From: Halomicrobium katesii DSM 19301
GTDB lineage: Archaea; Halobacteriota; Halobacteria; Halobacteriales; Haloarculaceae
NCBI RefSeq assembly: GCF_000379085.1
Contig: NZ_KB905378.1
Location: forward strand, 789,764 to 853,763
Direction of reading: 5' to 3'
DNA: 64,000 bases
Positions 33,977 through 43,191 of this stretch are shown in pieces; the stretch's first letter is position 1, and each line of letters begins with the position of its first letter. The notes under the pieces are model-generated. The model was not told the DNA's origin and did no database searches. It saw only the letters and a list, made by a program, of their open reading frames with translations. A program made the position numbers and the translations under genes.

Positions 33977-36667
33977 TCAGATCTCCTCGTAGAGCTCGAC
34001 GACGTCGTCGAAGTCGATCTGGCCGTTGTCGTTGAAGTCGTAGGCCTCCGGATTCAGGCGGACAGCGTCGGAGTCGAGCGTCTCGAACAGCAAGACCACG
34101 TCGTCGTAGTCGACCCGGCCGTTGCCGTTGACGTCCTCGTAGCGCCCGTCGCTGTCGGGGTCTTCCGGGACAGCGCCGCCGCCGGCCGCGGGAGGTCCGG
34201 TGATGACGAGACCGCGACGAGTTTCGACGCCGATCTCGACGCCCGCCTCGTCGTCGATCGTTTCGACGGACACCGCGAGGTCCGTCGTGCCGGGAGCACT
34301 GCCGGTGACTTCGACGCCGGCCAGCGTCACGTCGAGTGAGCCGGGCTGGATCGAGCGCTCGATGTCGCCGACTCGAATCGTCGCGCTCGAACCGTCGTCG
34401 GCGACGCTGACCTTCTGCAGGCCGATCGCGTCGGGGAAGGTCACGTCGGAGATCGCCGCGACCTCGGGATCGGTGAGCGAGACGGTGAACTCCCCACCGG
34501 CGAATCCACCCGGCGCGGCGTTCATCGTGAGATCGACGGTGCCGGTCGCATCCGGAGAGACGGCGACGGCCGAAGCGTCGAGGATCACGTCGGGCTGGTA
34601 GACGTACAGCCCGTCGTTGGGGTACGAACGGGCGGGGCCGCCGAAGCCGTCCTCACAGCAGAGCACGCGCCCGTCGTCCATCACGTAGACGTTGTCTATG
34701 TTGCGCAAGTCGTCGTCGGCGTCGGCGGCCGGATCGGTGAAGTCGGGACCGACGATCACCGGCTCCAGCGTCGAGACGTTGTAGTCGCGTTCGAGCTGGC
34801 CACGGTAGACGACGCCGCCGTCGACGCGATCCATCTGAACGTCGCCCTCGTCGTCCGCGAGAGCGTCGTTGAACTCCGCGATGCCGAAGTAGACGAAGTC
34901 ACCGGGGCTGACACCTTCCCGGCTACTGACGCCTTCGGCCTTGTTGAACTCGATCGAGGCCCCGATCTCCTTGGCGGCGGCGCGCGTTTCGAGGAAGGGC
35001 ACCCGCCGGAGTTCTTCGTCGACGTTCTCCGGGCCGTTCTGTTCGTACTGGTCGGCCCACTCGACGATCTCGCCGTTCGTGATGTAGTTCTGGTTGCCGT
35101 CCTCGACGACGGCTTTGTCGGCCTCTTCGAGCGCAGTCGCCAGGTCGTCGGTCCAGTCGGTCTCGGCGTGGGCTTCGAGGTACTCCTCCTGGGTCACGTC
35201 GTCGTACTCGGCGATCCAGGACTCGATTTCGGCGTTGCTGGCGTGGCCGAGCTCCAGCCACTCGATCTCCAGAGAGACGGCCGCCGGAGAGTCGCGCTCG
35301 CCGCCGTCGGCGACCGATACCGCGTCGTTGGTGATCTTCGGCGCGTACAGGGTCCCCTCGACGTCCATCGGGTCCTCGTAGCTCGGGATCGGCTCGTCGG
35401 CGACGAACTTGTAGATGCCCTTGCTGTCGCCGTCCGAGCAGCCATAGACCGTCCGCTCGTCGGGTAACACGTCCGGAGCCTCCCAAGCGGTCCGTCCCAT
35501 CACGTAGTACTTGATCGGCTCTGGGGTCTCCGCGGCCGGCTCGCGGAAGTCGACGTGGTAGCCGTAGCGGTAGGGGTTGGGGTACACGTCGCCGATCGGG
35601 TTCGTCGTGTTGTTCTCGTTGTCGCCGGTCTGGTCGACCTGCTCGGCCCCGAGGTAGTACGCGAGGAACTCGACGCCGTCCAGCGCCCAGTACCCCTGGA
35701 CGAACCACGAGTCGTCGCCGTAGTAATCGTCGATCGCGCTCTGGATGCCCACCGGGTTCGGCCGGTTCCAGAATGCTGCGCCGCCGACGAGCCCCTTGCC
35801 GGTGCCGGCCGCCACGATGTCGCCGACCGTGCCGGTCAAGGACACTCGCGTATGGGCGTAGTTCTCCTCGGAAGAGAGCATCGTGTTCCACGGGCTGCGG
35901 TCGCCGTAGCAGTTGATCCGCGTCCCGCCGAGTTCGCGGAGCGGTTCCGTGTTCGCCAGGTTCGTGGCGTTCTCCAGGTCCGCCTCCCACTCGCCTTCCT
36001 TGGTCCGGCTGACGGGCAGGCGAGTGACGTTCCCCGGACTGTTCTCCCAGTTCGTGTAGAGATACCCCTCCGTCCCGTCGTCGTTCGTCGGGATGAACTG
36101 GTTGCAGTCGGGGTTGGTCGCGGCCGCGCCGTACTGGGTCCCCGCGAAGTTGTCCTGCGTGATCTCGGTGCCGTCGGGGGTCTGGACGACGCCGAACCGC
36201 TCGTCGCCGCCCTGAATCTCTTCCCGAGCGTGCGCGAGGAAGACGTACTCGCCCTCGGAAGAACGGATCCGTCCCTGTTCGTCGACCGTTGAGGGAACCG
36301 ACAGCTCGGAGAAGTCGTCGTTGTCGCCGTCCAGTTCGAAGGTGAAGCCACTGAAGTAACCCACTCCGGCCCGGTCGAAGGGCGCTTCGTTGGCCTTCAC
36401 GTCCGAGTTTTCGAAGTCGCCGCCACGGTCACCCGTCGCGGGGTGTTGGTTACTGTAGAGAAGACTGCCGTCCTGAAAGACGAACGGTCCAGTCACTTCC
36501 GCGCCGAAGGAGGTCGTCGAGAACCGTTTCAACGACCCGTTCACGCCGGGCGCACCCGGCGTGTCCGATTCACCCACTTCGTCACCACTCGCGACACCCG
36601 CGACGCTCGCACCGAGCGCCGTTGCCACCGAACTCGCCATTAGATTCCGTCGGTTGAGATCTACCAT
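33977..36667 (-). CDS. PhoX/DUF839-type secreted phosphatase with cohesin-like and dockerin modules
   Basis: An 896-residue protein exported by Tat (NRRNLMASSVATALG, RR at 6-7). Residues ~60-690 form a PhoX (DUF839) beta-propeller: motifs NCYGDRSPWNTMLSSEENY, GRTAWEAPDV and VYVMDDGRVLCCEDGFGG match PhoX phosphatases that hydrolyse phosphate esters outside the cell with Ca/Fe. A cohesin-like sandwich follows (about 695-815, TVDLTMNAAPGGFAGGEF), then a type I dockerin (about 825-896) with two Ca-binding repeats, DVNGNGRVDYDD and DFNDNGQIDFDD. A TATA box (36,704-36,710) precedes it, but no Pho-box is identified. The neighbouring cohesin-like gene follows after 10 nt. The fusion of phosphatase, cohesin and dockerin is unusual. 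Confidence 0.87.
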   Translation of the reverse strand: MVDLNRRNLMASSVATALGASVAGVASGDEVGESDTPGAPGVNGSLKRFSTTSFGAEVTGPFVFQDGSLLYSNQHPATGDRGGDFENSDVKANEAPFDRAGVGYFSGFTFELDGDNDDFSELSVPSTVDEQGRIRSSEGEYVFLAHAREEIQGGDERFGVVQTPDGTEITQDNFAGTQYGAAATNPDCNQFIPTNDDGTEGYLYTNWENSPGNVTRLPVSRTKEGEWEADLENATNLANTEPLRELGGTRINCYGDRSPWNTMLSSEENYAHTRVSLTGTVGDIVAAGTGKGLVGGAAFWNRPNPVGIQSAIDDYYGDDSWFVQGYWALDGVEFLAYYLGAEQVDQTGDNENNTTNPIGDVYPNPYRYGYHVDFREPAAETPEPIKYYVMGRTAWEAPDVLPDERTVYGCSDGDSKGIYKFVADEPIPSYEDPMDVEGTLYAPKITNDAVSVADGGERDSPAAVSLEIEWLELGHASNAEIESWIAEYDDVTQEEYLEAHAETDWTDDLATALEEADKAVVEDGNQNYITNGEIVEWADQYEQNGPENVDEELRRVPFLETRAAAKEIGASIEFNKAEGVSSREGVSPGDFVYFGIAEFNDALADDEGDVQMDRVDGGVVYRGQLERDYNVSTLEPVIVGPDFTDPAADADDDLRNIDNVYVMDDGRVLCCEDGFGGPARSYPNDGLYVYQPDVILDASAVAVSPDATGTVDLTMNAAPGGFAGGEFTVSLTDPEVAAISDVTFPDAIGLQKVSVADDGSSATIRVGDIERSIQPGSLDVTLAGVEVTGSAPGTTDLAVSVETIDDEAGVEIGVETRRGLVITGPPAAGGGAVPEDPDSDGRYEDVNGNGRVDYDDVVLLFETLDSDAVRLNPEAYDFNDNGQIDFDDVVELYEEI

Positions 36668-36703
36668 CTGCGGGTGGATCCGGGGAACCGCTGGTAAAGC
36701 TCG

Positions 36704-36710
36704 TTTATAT
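36704..36710 (-). promoter_or_regulatory. TATA box for the PhoX-type gene
   Basis: ATATAAA on the minus strand, 37-43 nt before the ATG at 36,667. The 236-nt gap to the next gene contains no other open frame I trust. The AT-rich run at 36,750-36,785 is unassigned. Confidence 0.5.
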
Positions 36711-36903
36711 GAGGGGTCCGTGCGTCGACGTACCGCTGTGACCGAAATTACTAGACAATCCTAATCAAAACTATCTCGATTGCTATTGAGAAATACGTTC
36801 ACACAGCGTCGGGAGAACCCCGGACTTTCGACAGAGTCCGAGGGCGGACCGCCTCGTCGCGGCTGTGAGACGGGCGGTTCAGCTGTCGGGCCGGTTCAGA
36901 GAG

Positions 36904-37317
36904 TCACCGACGGTCGGCGATGCCTTCGCGGATCTCACTGGCGCGCTTGCGGACCCGCGAGACGTAGCGTTCGGCCCGTTCGGGCTTGTGGCCGTAGAAG
37001 GAAGCGACCCACTGGGCGTCGACGCCCGGCATCGTCACGAAGTACGCCGCCAGCGTGTCCCGGCCGGCCTGGACGATCTCCGGCGGGATACCCCGACCGC
37101 CGGTCCCGGCCTCCGCGAAGCCGTTGACGTCGAAGTACACGTCGGCGTACAGCAGTGCGCTCTCCTCGTCGTCGAAGCGCTTGCCGACGTGGTCGGGCGC
37201 TTCGAACAGATACCGTGGCTCGTCGCAATCCTTCGTGCGGAGTTCGACGACCGAAACGTCCAGCGGATACGAGGCACAGACTCGTTCGCTCTCCTGTCGT
37301 TCCTGTGACTGGGACAT
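36904..37317 (-). CDS. Haloarchaeal hypothetical protein
   Basis: A 137-residue soluble protein, beginning MSQSQERQESERVC. The middle is acidic and aromatic (DEPRYLFEAPDHVGKRF, ESALLYADVYFDVNGF), and the C-terminal third is a basic helical stretch (FVTMPGVDAQWVASFYGHKPERAERYVSRVRKRA), which may bind nucleic acid; this is a guess from composition. I start here rather than ten codons upstream because the first stretch is not acidic. No signal peptide, no membrane segment. I do not recognise the family. Confidence 0.7.
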   Translation of the reverse strand: MSQSQERQESERVCASYPLDVSVVELRTKDCDEPRYLFEAPDHVGKRFDDEESALLYADVYFDVNGFAEAGTGGRGIPPEIVQAGRDTLAAYFVTMPGVDAQWVASFYGHKPERAERYVSRVRKRASEIREGIADRR

Positions 37318-37442
37318 GCCCGATCGCTCGGACGGGGACCACATCAACGTGTGTAAGAGTGGTACGGAGCGGTCCCACGGCCTCCTGTGTAAACAGTTCT
37401 CACAGATATCGACGGGTCAGAGACCGGCGACAGCACCGGGTA

Positions 37443-37754
37443 GTGTTCAGATAAGAGATCGGTGCAGGCAGTCTGAAGCACCAAAAACCCTCGGCACGCT
37501 CCGGGGTTCTGTGGCAGATATCCTCACTCTGTTCGGATAGTGCCGCCGCAGAACCCCGGACCGCGCCTCGCCCTTTCATCCGCCAGGATTCGGCTGCCTC
37601 ACAGTCTGAACCCTGGCGGATGAAAGGGCGAGTACAGTTGCGGGAACCCCGACGATGCAAGCACGCGAAGCGCGCGCAGCGAGTCGCGGGACCGCAACTG
37701 TACGAGGGCTTTCGGTGTCTCCAACTCACAAAATGCAGCGGCTTATCTGAACAC
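37443..37754. mobile_element. 312-bp non-autonomous element with 13-bp terminal inverted repeats
   Basis: The ends are perfect inverted repeats, GTGTTCAGATAAG at left and CTTATCTGAACAC at right. Inside are three further hairpins: CCGGGGTTCTG/CAGAACCCCGG, a 21-bp perfect pair at 37,567-37,587 and 37,612-37,632 (CTCGCCCTTTCATCCGCCAG type), and GTACAGTTGCGG/CCGCAACTGTAC. No transposase is encoded; an 846-nt frame on the minus strand across it is Arg/Ser/Cys-rich and not convincing. It is likely a MITE related to an insertion sequence with such ends, or a structured RNA element. A degenerate end (TGTTCAAATAAG) occurs at 43,632. Flanks show no sure target duplication. Confidence 0.7.
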
Positions 37755-37807
37755 GATCCAGCACCGCGGGTCAAATCCTTTGAGGGTGGCAGCCGACGTA
37801 TCGAGTG

Positions 37808-38128
37808 ATGTCCCACACGCTGGTCAACTACGAGGACGTGGAACCGCGCGCCGAGAGCATGCACTTCCTGCGGGACGCGCTGGAGACCGATCAGCTCGGT
37901 CTGACGGTGCTGGACTGCGAGCCCGGCTGGAGCGGCATGGAACACGACCACGCCGACGAGGACCACGAGGAGGTGTACTTCCTCGCTGAGGGCACGGCGA
38001 CGGTCACTGTCGACGGCGAGGCCGTCGAGATGGAAGCCGGCGACGCGCTCCGAGTGTCGCCCGACGCCACACGCAGTATCGAGAACGGCGACACCGAGAG
38101 CACGTTTGTGCTCGTGGGTGCGCCGTAG
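37808..38128 (+). CDS. Cupin-fold metal-binding protein
   Basis: A 106-residue single-domain cupin. Metal ligands are in cupin motif 1 (HDHADEDHEEVYFLAEG, with the His pair and Glu) and motif 2 (GDALRVSPDATRSI, where His is replaced by other residues). The N-terminal half is beta-rich and acidic. Such small cupins bind a metal or small ligand, sometimes as sugar or oxalate enzymes; the function is open. The ATG follows a GTG in frame by one codon; I use the ATG. The 5' flank is the end of the 312-bp element. Confidence 0.85.
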   Translation: MSHTLVNYEDVEPRAESMHFLRDALETDQLGLTVLDCEPGWSGMEHDHADEDHEEVYFLAEGTATVTVDGEAVEMEAGDALRVSPDATRSIENGDTESTFVLVGAP

Positions 38129-38593
38129 CGCGGTCGCTGGCGGGTTGTAGCGAAAGAAGCGCGGTCGAACTGCGGTGCGGGCGAAAGCGGATGAAGTATG
38201 TGGAGTGAATGAGCAACGACTGCAACCGCGACCCTCGCGGGCCACCAGGTTTCCTGTTCGTTGGTCCAGAGATCACTCTTCAGTTGCTCTCCCATATCGT
38301 GGCGCACAGACTACCGTGGAGCTCCTTCCTAAGCGAAAATGGAAAATAGGTTTGGGATCTAGATAACAAAGCGAACGGCAATCCAATCATAAACTCTGAG
38401 CCTCGTCCTTGCCAACTGCAAAAATAATACACCCATAGAACTCCAAGTAATAAAATTAAATCTGCTACAAAACTATAAGCAACTAAGTGTCTATGGAAAT
38501 GTAGGTTAGAATGGTTTAGTATAAATACAATAGTGGAAGTTGTCCGAATAGTATTGGAGATTATAAAATAGATCTAACAAGTAATAGCAACAA
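38129..38593. other. 465-nt intergenic region entering a low-GC island
   Basis: The first ~200 nt are GC-rich with several broken frames but no coding pattern I trust. From about 38,330 the DNA turns AT-rich and stays so through the membrane-protein gene to about 39,110. No tRNA, repeat copy or insertion sequence is visible here. The sharp change in base composition suggests a foreign insertion. Confidence 0.5.
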
Positions 38594-39103
38594 ATGAAGA
38601 TAAACAGAAATTGGAAGACTATCGCGATAGATCCGAGAAGATCGCTCGTCCCAGCAATCATCGTCCTCATTACCGGCGGCTTTTTATCGTTCGCCACACA
38701 CACGAATACCATCTCTATTCCTAGCTCATTACGAATACTAAATATAACCTCTACTCTGGTGTGCCCGATTATCGTCGGCACTCTCTCCTACACTTATTTC
38801 CGAACCGAGGTGTCGCTGTGGGAGATCCCAGTCGTATTCTTCTGGGGTTTGATCAGTAGCATGATTATTTTGTTCGTTTTGTTCTTGGTGACACTCGATT
38901 CAACGGTGTCCTCAACTGCGTCGCCTGGCAGTGTCGGTGTCTCCCGAGGGCTTTGGTATCTCAAACGTTTCGCACTTGATTCCGCTACGTACTCGCTATT
39001 ATACGGATTCGCGGCAACGCGTCATCGTATCCTCCGCATCCTACTGATTCTCTTCACACCAATTCTATACGGGACTGTATATGTCGTCCCCTTGGTTATG
39101 TAA
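38594..39103 (+). CDS. Four-helix membrane protein of unknown function in a low-GC island
   Basis: A 169-residue protein with about four hydrophobic segments: LVPAIIVLITGGFLSFA, LVCPIIVGTLSYTY, VVFFWGLISSMIILFVLFL and ILLILFTPILYGTVYVV. It is neutral to basic and uses AT-rich codons, unlike other genes here, which is a sign of transfer. No motif is recognised. It stands alone between the cupin and thermosome genes. It could be an orphan or part of a lost element. Confidence 0.6.
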   Translation: MKINRNWKTIAIDPRRSLVPAIIVLITGGFLSFATHTNTISIPSSLRILNITSTLVCPIIVGTLSYTYFRTEVSLWEIPVVFFWGLISSMIILFVLFLVTLDSTVSSTASPGSVGVSRGLWYLKRFALDSATYSLLYGFAATRHRILRILLILFTPILYGTVYVVPLVM

Positions 39104-39339
39104 TAATCCTCTACCGGGATCGATCGTCCGACAGTACTTGCAGTAACACGCATCCCATAGCGCGGCAGGTGTCTGTGTTCTCGTCGGCGCTGTCTGCACG
39201 CTGTCGGCTGGACGGGCGTTCGAGTCGAAACGATGGGGGCAACCGCTATTCGATCGAAAACGGAGAGAAACCGCGTTTTGCGGACGATCCGGGCGTCAGA
39301 GTACGGCCCTTGGGGTGGTGTGTTGTTCTAGACCGAACT

Positions 39340-41031
39340 TCACATCATGCCGCCCATGCCGCCGCCCATGCCGCCCATGCCGCCGCCCATGCCGCCGGGC
39401 GCGCCGCCGGGGCCGCCGGGTGCGTCGTCCTCGTCGTCGTCGCTGCCGCCACCCTTGAGGTCGCCGGCAGCGATCACGTCGTCGATGCGCAGGATCATCA
39501 CGGCCGCCTCGGTGGCGGACTCGATGGCCTGGGTCTTGACGCGGAGCGGCTCGACGACGCCGTCCTCGGTCATGTCGACGACCTCGCCCGTGTAGGCGTC
39601 GAGACCGGCGGTGTTGTCGCCGCCGTCGTGCTTGCTGCGCAGGTCGACCAGCGAGTCGATCGGGTCGAGACCCGCGTTCTCGGCGAGGGTGCGCGGGACG
39701 ACATCGATGGCGTCGGCGAAGGCCTCGACGGCCAGCTGCTCGCGGCCACCGACGGAGTCGGCGTGGTCGCGCAGACCGAGTGCGAGCTGTGTCTCGGGGG
39801 CACCGCCGCCGGGCAGGACCTTGCCGTCCTCCAGCGTGGCGGCGACGACGCCGAGCGAATCCTCGATGGCGCGCTCGACCTCGTCGGCGACGTGTTCGGT
39901 GCCACCGCGAAGGATCATCGTGACGGACTTGGCCTCGTCGACGTCCTCGACGAAGATGCGCTCGTCGCCGGCAACGTCCTTCTGGGCGACCGAGCCGGCG
40001 AAGCCGAGGTCGTCCTCGGTCACGTCGGCGATGTTCGAGACGATGCGAGCGCCGGTCGAGCGCGAGAGGGCCTTGATGGTGGACTTCTTCGCACGGCGGA
40101 CGGCGAGGATGCCCTCCTGTGCGAGGTAGTGCTGGGCCATGTCGTCGATGCCCTTCTGGGCCACGACGACGTCGGCACCGGCCGCTTTGAGGTCATCGAC
40201 CATCTCCTTGAGCTGTTCCTCTTCCTGGTCGAGGAACTGCTGGAGCTGGTCCGGGTCAGTGACGTTGACTTCGGTGTCGAGTTCGGTCTCGGGGACCTCG
40301 ATCGCGGTGTCGAGCAGCGCGATGTCGGCGTCCTCGACGGCGTAGGGCATGTTGTCGTGGACGCGCTCCTTGTCGATGATGACGCCCTCGACGAGCTCGG
40401 ACTCGTCGGTGGAGCCACCGACGACGACTTCGAGCTGGATATTGTCGGTGTCGACCTCGCCGCCGTCGGCGACGGACTGTGCGGCGCGAACGACGAGATC
40501 GGCGAGGACGTCCTTGGAGGACTCCGCGCCCTTGCCGGTCATCGCCGTCGCGGCGACCTTCTCGAGCATCTCGGTGTCCTCGGGGCCGACCTCGATGGCC
40601 TGCTCTTCGAGGATCTCCTTTGCCTTCTCGGCGGCCTGGCGGTACCCCTGTGCCAGGATGGAGGCGTGGATGTCCTGGTCGATGAGGTCCTCGGCTTCCG
40701 AGAGGAGTTCGCCGGAGATGACGACCGCGGTCGTCGTGCCGTCGCCGACCTCGTCTTCCTGGGTCTGGGCGACTTCGACGATCATGTTGGCCGCGGGGTG
40801 CTCGATGTCCATCTCGTCGAGGATGGTGACACCGTCGTTGGTGACGACGACGCCGCCGGAGTCGTCGACGAGCATCTTGTCCATGCCCTTCGGGCCGAGT
40901 GTTGTCCGTACGGCCTCCGCGACGGCCTGTGCGGCTGTGATGTTCATCGACTGTGCGTCCTTTCCGGAGGTTCGCTGGGAGTCCTCTCCCAGCACGATCA
41001 TGGGCTGACCCTGCATCTGGCGCTGACTCAT
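39340..41031 (-). CDS. thsA: Thermosome (group II chaperonin) subunit
   Basis: A 563-residue ATP-dependent folding chaperonin subunit. The conserved ATP motif ([24 protein letters not shown]), then [18 protein letters not shown], and [11 protein letters not shown] with the catalytic Asp, and the C-terminal GGG-type segment ([16 protein letters not shown]) are all present. The C-terminus is a Gly/Met run ([16 protein letters not shown]), seen in halophilic thermosomes and thought to line the cavity. Most haloarchaea have two or three paralogous subunits; this is one. A strong TATA box (CTTTATATAG) stands 25-34 nt before the ATG, expected for a highly expressed gene; the family is often heat-induced. 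Confidence 0.95.
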   Translation of the reverse strand: MSQRQMQGQPMIVLGEDSQRTSGKDAQSMNITAAQAVAEAVRTTLGPKGMDKMLVDDSGGVVVTNDGVTILDEMDIEHPAANMIVEVAQTQEDEVGDGTTTAVVISGELLSEAEDLIDQDIHASILAQGYRQAAEKAKEILEEQAIEVGPEDTEMLEKVAATAMTGKGAESSKDVLADLVVRAAQSVADGGEVDTDNIQLEVVVGGSTDESELVEGVIIDKERVHDNMPYAVEDADIALLDTAIEVPETELDTEVNVTDPDQLQQFLDQEEEQLKEMVDDLKAAGADVVVAQKGIDDMAQHYLAQEGILAVRRAKKSTIKALSRSTGARIVSNIADVTEDDLGFAGSVAQKDVAGDERIFVEDVDEAKSVTMILRGGTEHVADEVERAIEDSLGVVAATLEDGKVLPGGGAPETQLALGLRDHADSVGGREQLAVEAFADAIDVVPRTLAENAGLDPIDSLVDLRSKHDGGDNTAGLDAYTGEVVDMTEDGVVEPLRVKTQAIESATEAAVMILRIDDVIAAGDLKGGGSDDDEDDAPGGPGGAPGGMGGGMGGMGGGMGGMM

Positions 41032-41055
41032 ACGTCCGATTGATTGAATGTGCTT

Positions 41056-41065
41056 CTATATAAAG
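41056..41065 (-). promoter_or_regulatory. TATA box of the thermosome gene
   Basis: CTTTATATAG on the minus strand, 25-34 nt before the ATG at 41,031. A second AT-run, TTTTAAATACG at 41,136 (plus strand), lies farther up in the 195-nt gap and may be a second control site for heat response. Either fits an archaeal promoter, but only the first is well placed. Confidence 0.65.
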
Positions 41066-41226
41066 ATTGTGGACCCGGAAGCCAGACCGCCGGAGAGACA
41101 GCCCAGCCCGCATTTGACAAGAGTTGTCACAGTGGTTTTAAATACGATATCGGGAGCGGCCACGAGCGCGCCTCGTGACGGCGCTGTGGCTGGGCTCAGT
41201 CGAGACCGACGGAAGCGGCGCGGGGG

Positions 41227-41775
41227 TCACCCGTGGAACTGGTGGTAGTTCAGTCCCTTCTGTTTCATCTCGTTGTGCTTGCGTTCGAGGAACGAGTAGA
41301 CCGAGCCGTGGGGCGCGCCGTCGAGCAGCATCTCGGCGGCCTCACGGACGGCGTCGACCTGTTCCGGGCCACCGATGATCCCCAGCGTCGAGCCGTAGAT
41401 CACGACAGACGCGCCGGTGAGTTCCGCCATGAGCTCCCGGGTCCGACCGCCCTCGCCGATGAGGCGTCCCTTCTGTCGAGTGAAGTCGTTCTGGTTGCGG
41501 GAGGCGGCGTCGATGTCGACCACGTCGAACATCATCATCTCGTCGTCTAGCAACGCGAGCGCGTCCTCCGGGTTGAAGCCACGGCCGATCGCCTTCACGA
41601 TGTCGGGGCCTTTCAGTCCCGTGATCGGGTCGCCGACGGACTCGACACCCACCGAGCCGGATTCGGAGTCGATATCGAGGCGAACTTCGGCTCGGTCCTC
41701 GATCTCGCGCATGGTCTCACCTCCTTCGCCGATGAGTACGCCGATGCGGTCCTGCGGAATCTTCACGTGTTGCAT
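41227..41775 (-). CDS. Two-KH-domain RNA-binding protein (archaeal Pno1/Dim2 type)
   Basis: A 182-residue protein with two KH domains: the first with IGVLIGEGGETMREIE (about 11-26), the second with KGRLIGEGGRTRELMAELTG. The form is that of archaeal Dim2/Pno1 (Krr1-like) proteins, which bind the 3' end of 16S rRNA and help small-subunit assembly; archaeal Dim2 also binds initiation factor aIF2. The last residues are basic (FLERKHNEMKQKG). It lies last in the order aIF1A, Rio1, KH on the minus strand, a gene order seen in many archaea. Gap to Rio1: 55 nt. Confidence 0.92.
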   Translation of the reverse strand: MQHVKIPQDRIGVLIGEGGETMREIEDRAEVRLDIDSESGSVGVESVGDPITGLKGPDIVKAIGRGFNPEDALALLDDEMMMFDVVDIDAASRNQNDFTRQKGRLIGEGGRTRELMAELTGASVVIYGSTLGIIGGPEQVDAVREAAEMLLDGAPHGSVYSFLERKHNEMKQKGLNYHQFHG

Positions 41776-41830
41776 AATATGTTGCGAGCTACTGTATCCG
41801 GACAGTTAAGCGTTCGTCTGTGGCCGTCAG

Positions 41831-42751
41831 CTACCCGTCGGCCGCCTCGTCGGCCCGCGTGACCGTTGCGAGCAGGTCCTCGGCGGTCACGTCCACGCCC
41901 TGTCGTGCGAAGAAGTTCGCGACGTTCTCACAGTCCCGTTCGAGGTAGTCCCGCGCGTTGCCGTGGTGGACCGTCACCGCCTGGCCCAGGTCGATGACGA
42001 CGAGCTGGCCCTCGTGGAACACGATGTTGTACTCCGAGAGATCGCCGTGGACGAGTCCCGCGTCGTAGAGGCGGCGCATGTACTCCCTGACGACCTCGAA
42101 GGCCGTCTCGGGGTTCTCGATGTGGACTTCGTTGAGCCGCTTGGCACGGCCGTCCTCGGTCGCGATGTACTCCATGACGAGGACGTTGCGCTGGACGGCG
42201 ATCGGATTCGGCACGCGCACGCCCGCTTTCTGGGCCCGCTGGAGGTTGGCGAACTCCTTGCGAACCCACGCCGTCACGACTTTCTTCTTGTCCGAGCCGA
42301 TTCCCTCGAACCGTGGGTCACCGTCGAGATACCCCCGCATGTCGCGGAAGTCCGAGGCGTTGATCCGGTAGACCTTGACCGCGACCTCCTCGTCCCGTGG
42401 CTCCCCGTCGCCGCCCGACTGTCCCGAGGCGCTACGGGCCTCGCTGTCGCCGGCCAGTGCGGTGTAGACGTTCGCCTCCTTGCCCGTCGAGATGGGACCG
42501 CCGAAGGCGTCGATGTGTCCGTCCTGGACCAGTTTGTACAGCGCGCCGTACGTGGCGTCGTCGAACACCGACGCCGTCACTTTGAACTGCTCGGTGTTCT
42601 TGATCCGCTTGCGAAACTCGCTGAACTCGCGGTCGCGCGTCCGCGCGATCTCGTCTGCCTCGGTGTCAGAAACGTCGATCGACTCCCACTCGTCACCGAC
42701 GCCGTCGGCCTCCTCGGTGTCGACGAGCCCGAAGTCGCCGTCGTCGCTCAT
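41831..42751 (-). CDS. rio1: RIO1-type serine protein kinase
   Basis: A 306-residue atypical kinase/ATPase needed for late small-ribosomal-subunit maturation. Kinase motifs: the glycine-poor loop GGPISTGKEANVY, Lys in VAVKVYRINASDF, catalytic HGDLSEYNIV and metal-binding IDLGQAV. An insert between the loop and the VAVK strand (SEARSASGQSGGDGEPRDE) is a low-complexity block like those in leuS and purA. The N-terminal ~45 residues are acidic. It follows aIF1A by 45 nt and is probably co-transcribed with it and the KH gene. Confidence 0.95.
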   Translation of the reverse strand: MSDDGDFGLVDTEEADGVGDEWESIDVSDTEADEIARTRDREFSEFRKRIKNTEQFKVTASVFDDATYGALYKLVQDGHIDAFGGPISTGKEANVYTALAGDSEARSASGQSGGDGEPRDEEVAVKVYRINASDFRDMRGYLDGDPRFEGIGSDKKKVVTAWVRKEFANLQRAQKAGVRVPNPIAVQRNVLVMEYIATEDGRAKRLNEVHIENPETAFEVVREYMRRLYDAGLVHGDLSEYNIVFHEGQLVVIDLGQAVTVHHGNARDYLERDCENVANFFARQGVDVTAEDLLATVTRADEAADG

Positions 42752-42796
42752 CGGTCGCCCCCGAACGGTGGCGGCGTCATGTGTGCGTGGCCATCG

Positions 42797-43084
42797 TTAC
42801 TCCTGGATGTGGCCCTCTTCTTTGAGCTGGTCGGCCTCCTGCTTGTCGTAGCGCCAGGTGATGTCGGCCTTCTCGTCTTGCCAGTCCCACGGTTCGACGA
42901 GGACAACGTCGTCTTCGCGGATCCAGATGCGCTTTTGCATCTTCCCGGGGATGCGAGCGGTGCGTTCGACGCCGTCCATACAGCGTACTTTCACGCGGTT
43001 GGCTCCGAGCATGTTCGTGACGATGGCGAACACCTCGTCGTCTTCGGGCATCCGGAGGTTCTTGCGGCCTTCGTTGTCGCTCAT
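42797..43084 (-). CDS. eif1a: Translation initiation factor aIF1A
   Basis: A 95-residue OB-fold protein that binds the small ribosomal subunit and supports start-site selection. The pattern [28 protein letters not shown], then [26 protein letters not shown], is that of eIF1A. The start MSDNEGRKN is preceded by a TATA-like CCTTAAACC 25-34 nt upstream; a frame going further upstream is basic and overlaps this promoter. It is first in a likely operon with Rio1 and the KH protein. Confidence 0.96.
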   Translation of the reverse strand: MSDNEGRKNLRMPEDDEVFAIVTNMLGANRVKVRCMDGVERTARIPGKMQKRIWIREDDVVLVEPWDWQDEKADITWRYDKQEADQLKEEGHIQE

Positions 43085-43191
43085 ACGCCACCTTTTGATG
43101 GCGAACGGTTTAAGGCTTGTACGGTTTTGACCGAATCGACTCGTCCAGCGAGTGGCAACGCCCAAGTTCCCCTTGGGCCTACGACCGGGCG

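Noticed and set aside
37400..38245. A 281-residue minus-strand frame across the 312-bp element and the cupin gene
   Set aside because: It is antisense to the cupin and its remaining part is translated from the hairpins of the element; Cys/Arg/Ser-rich and unlike halophilic proteins.
43160..43178. Hairpin GCCCAAG-TTCCC-CTTGGGC before the SCP2-like gene as a riboswitch
   Set aside because: Too small for any known riboswitch; it may only affect initiation, so I mention it within the gene entry.
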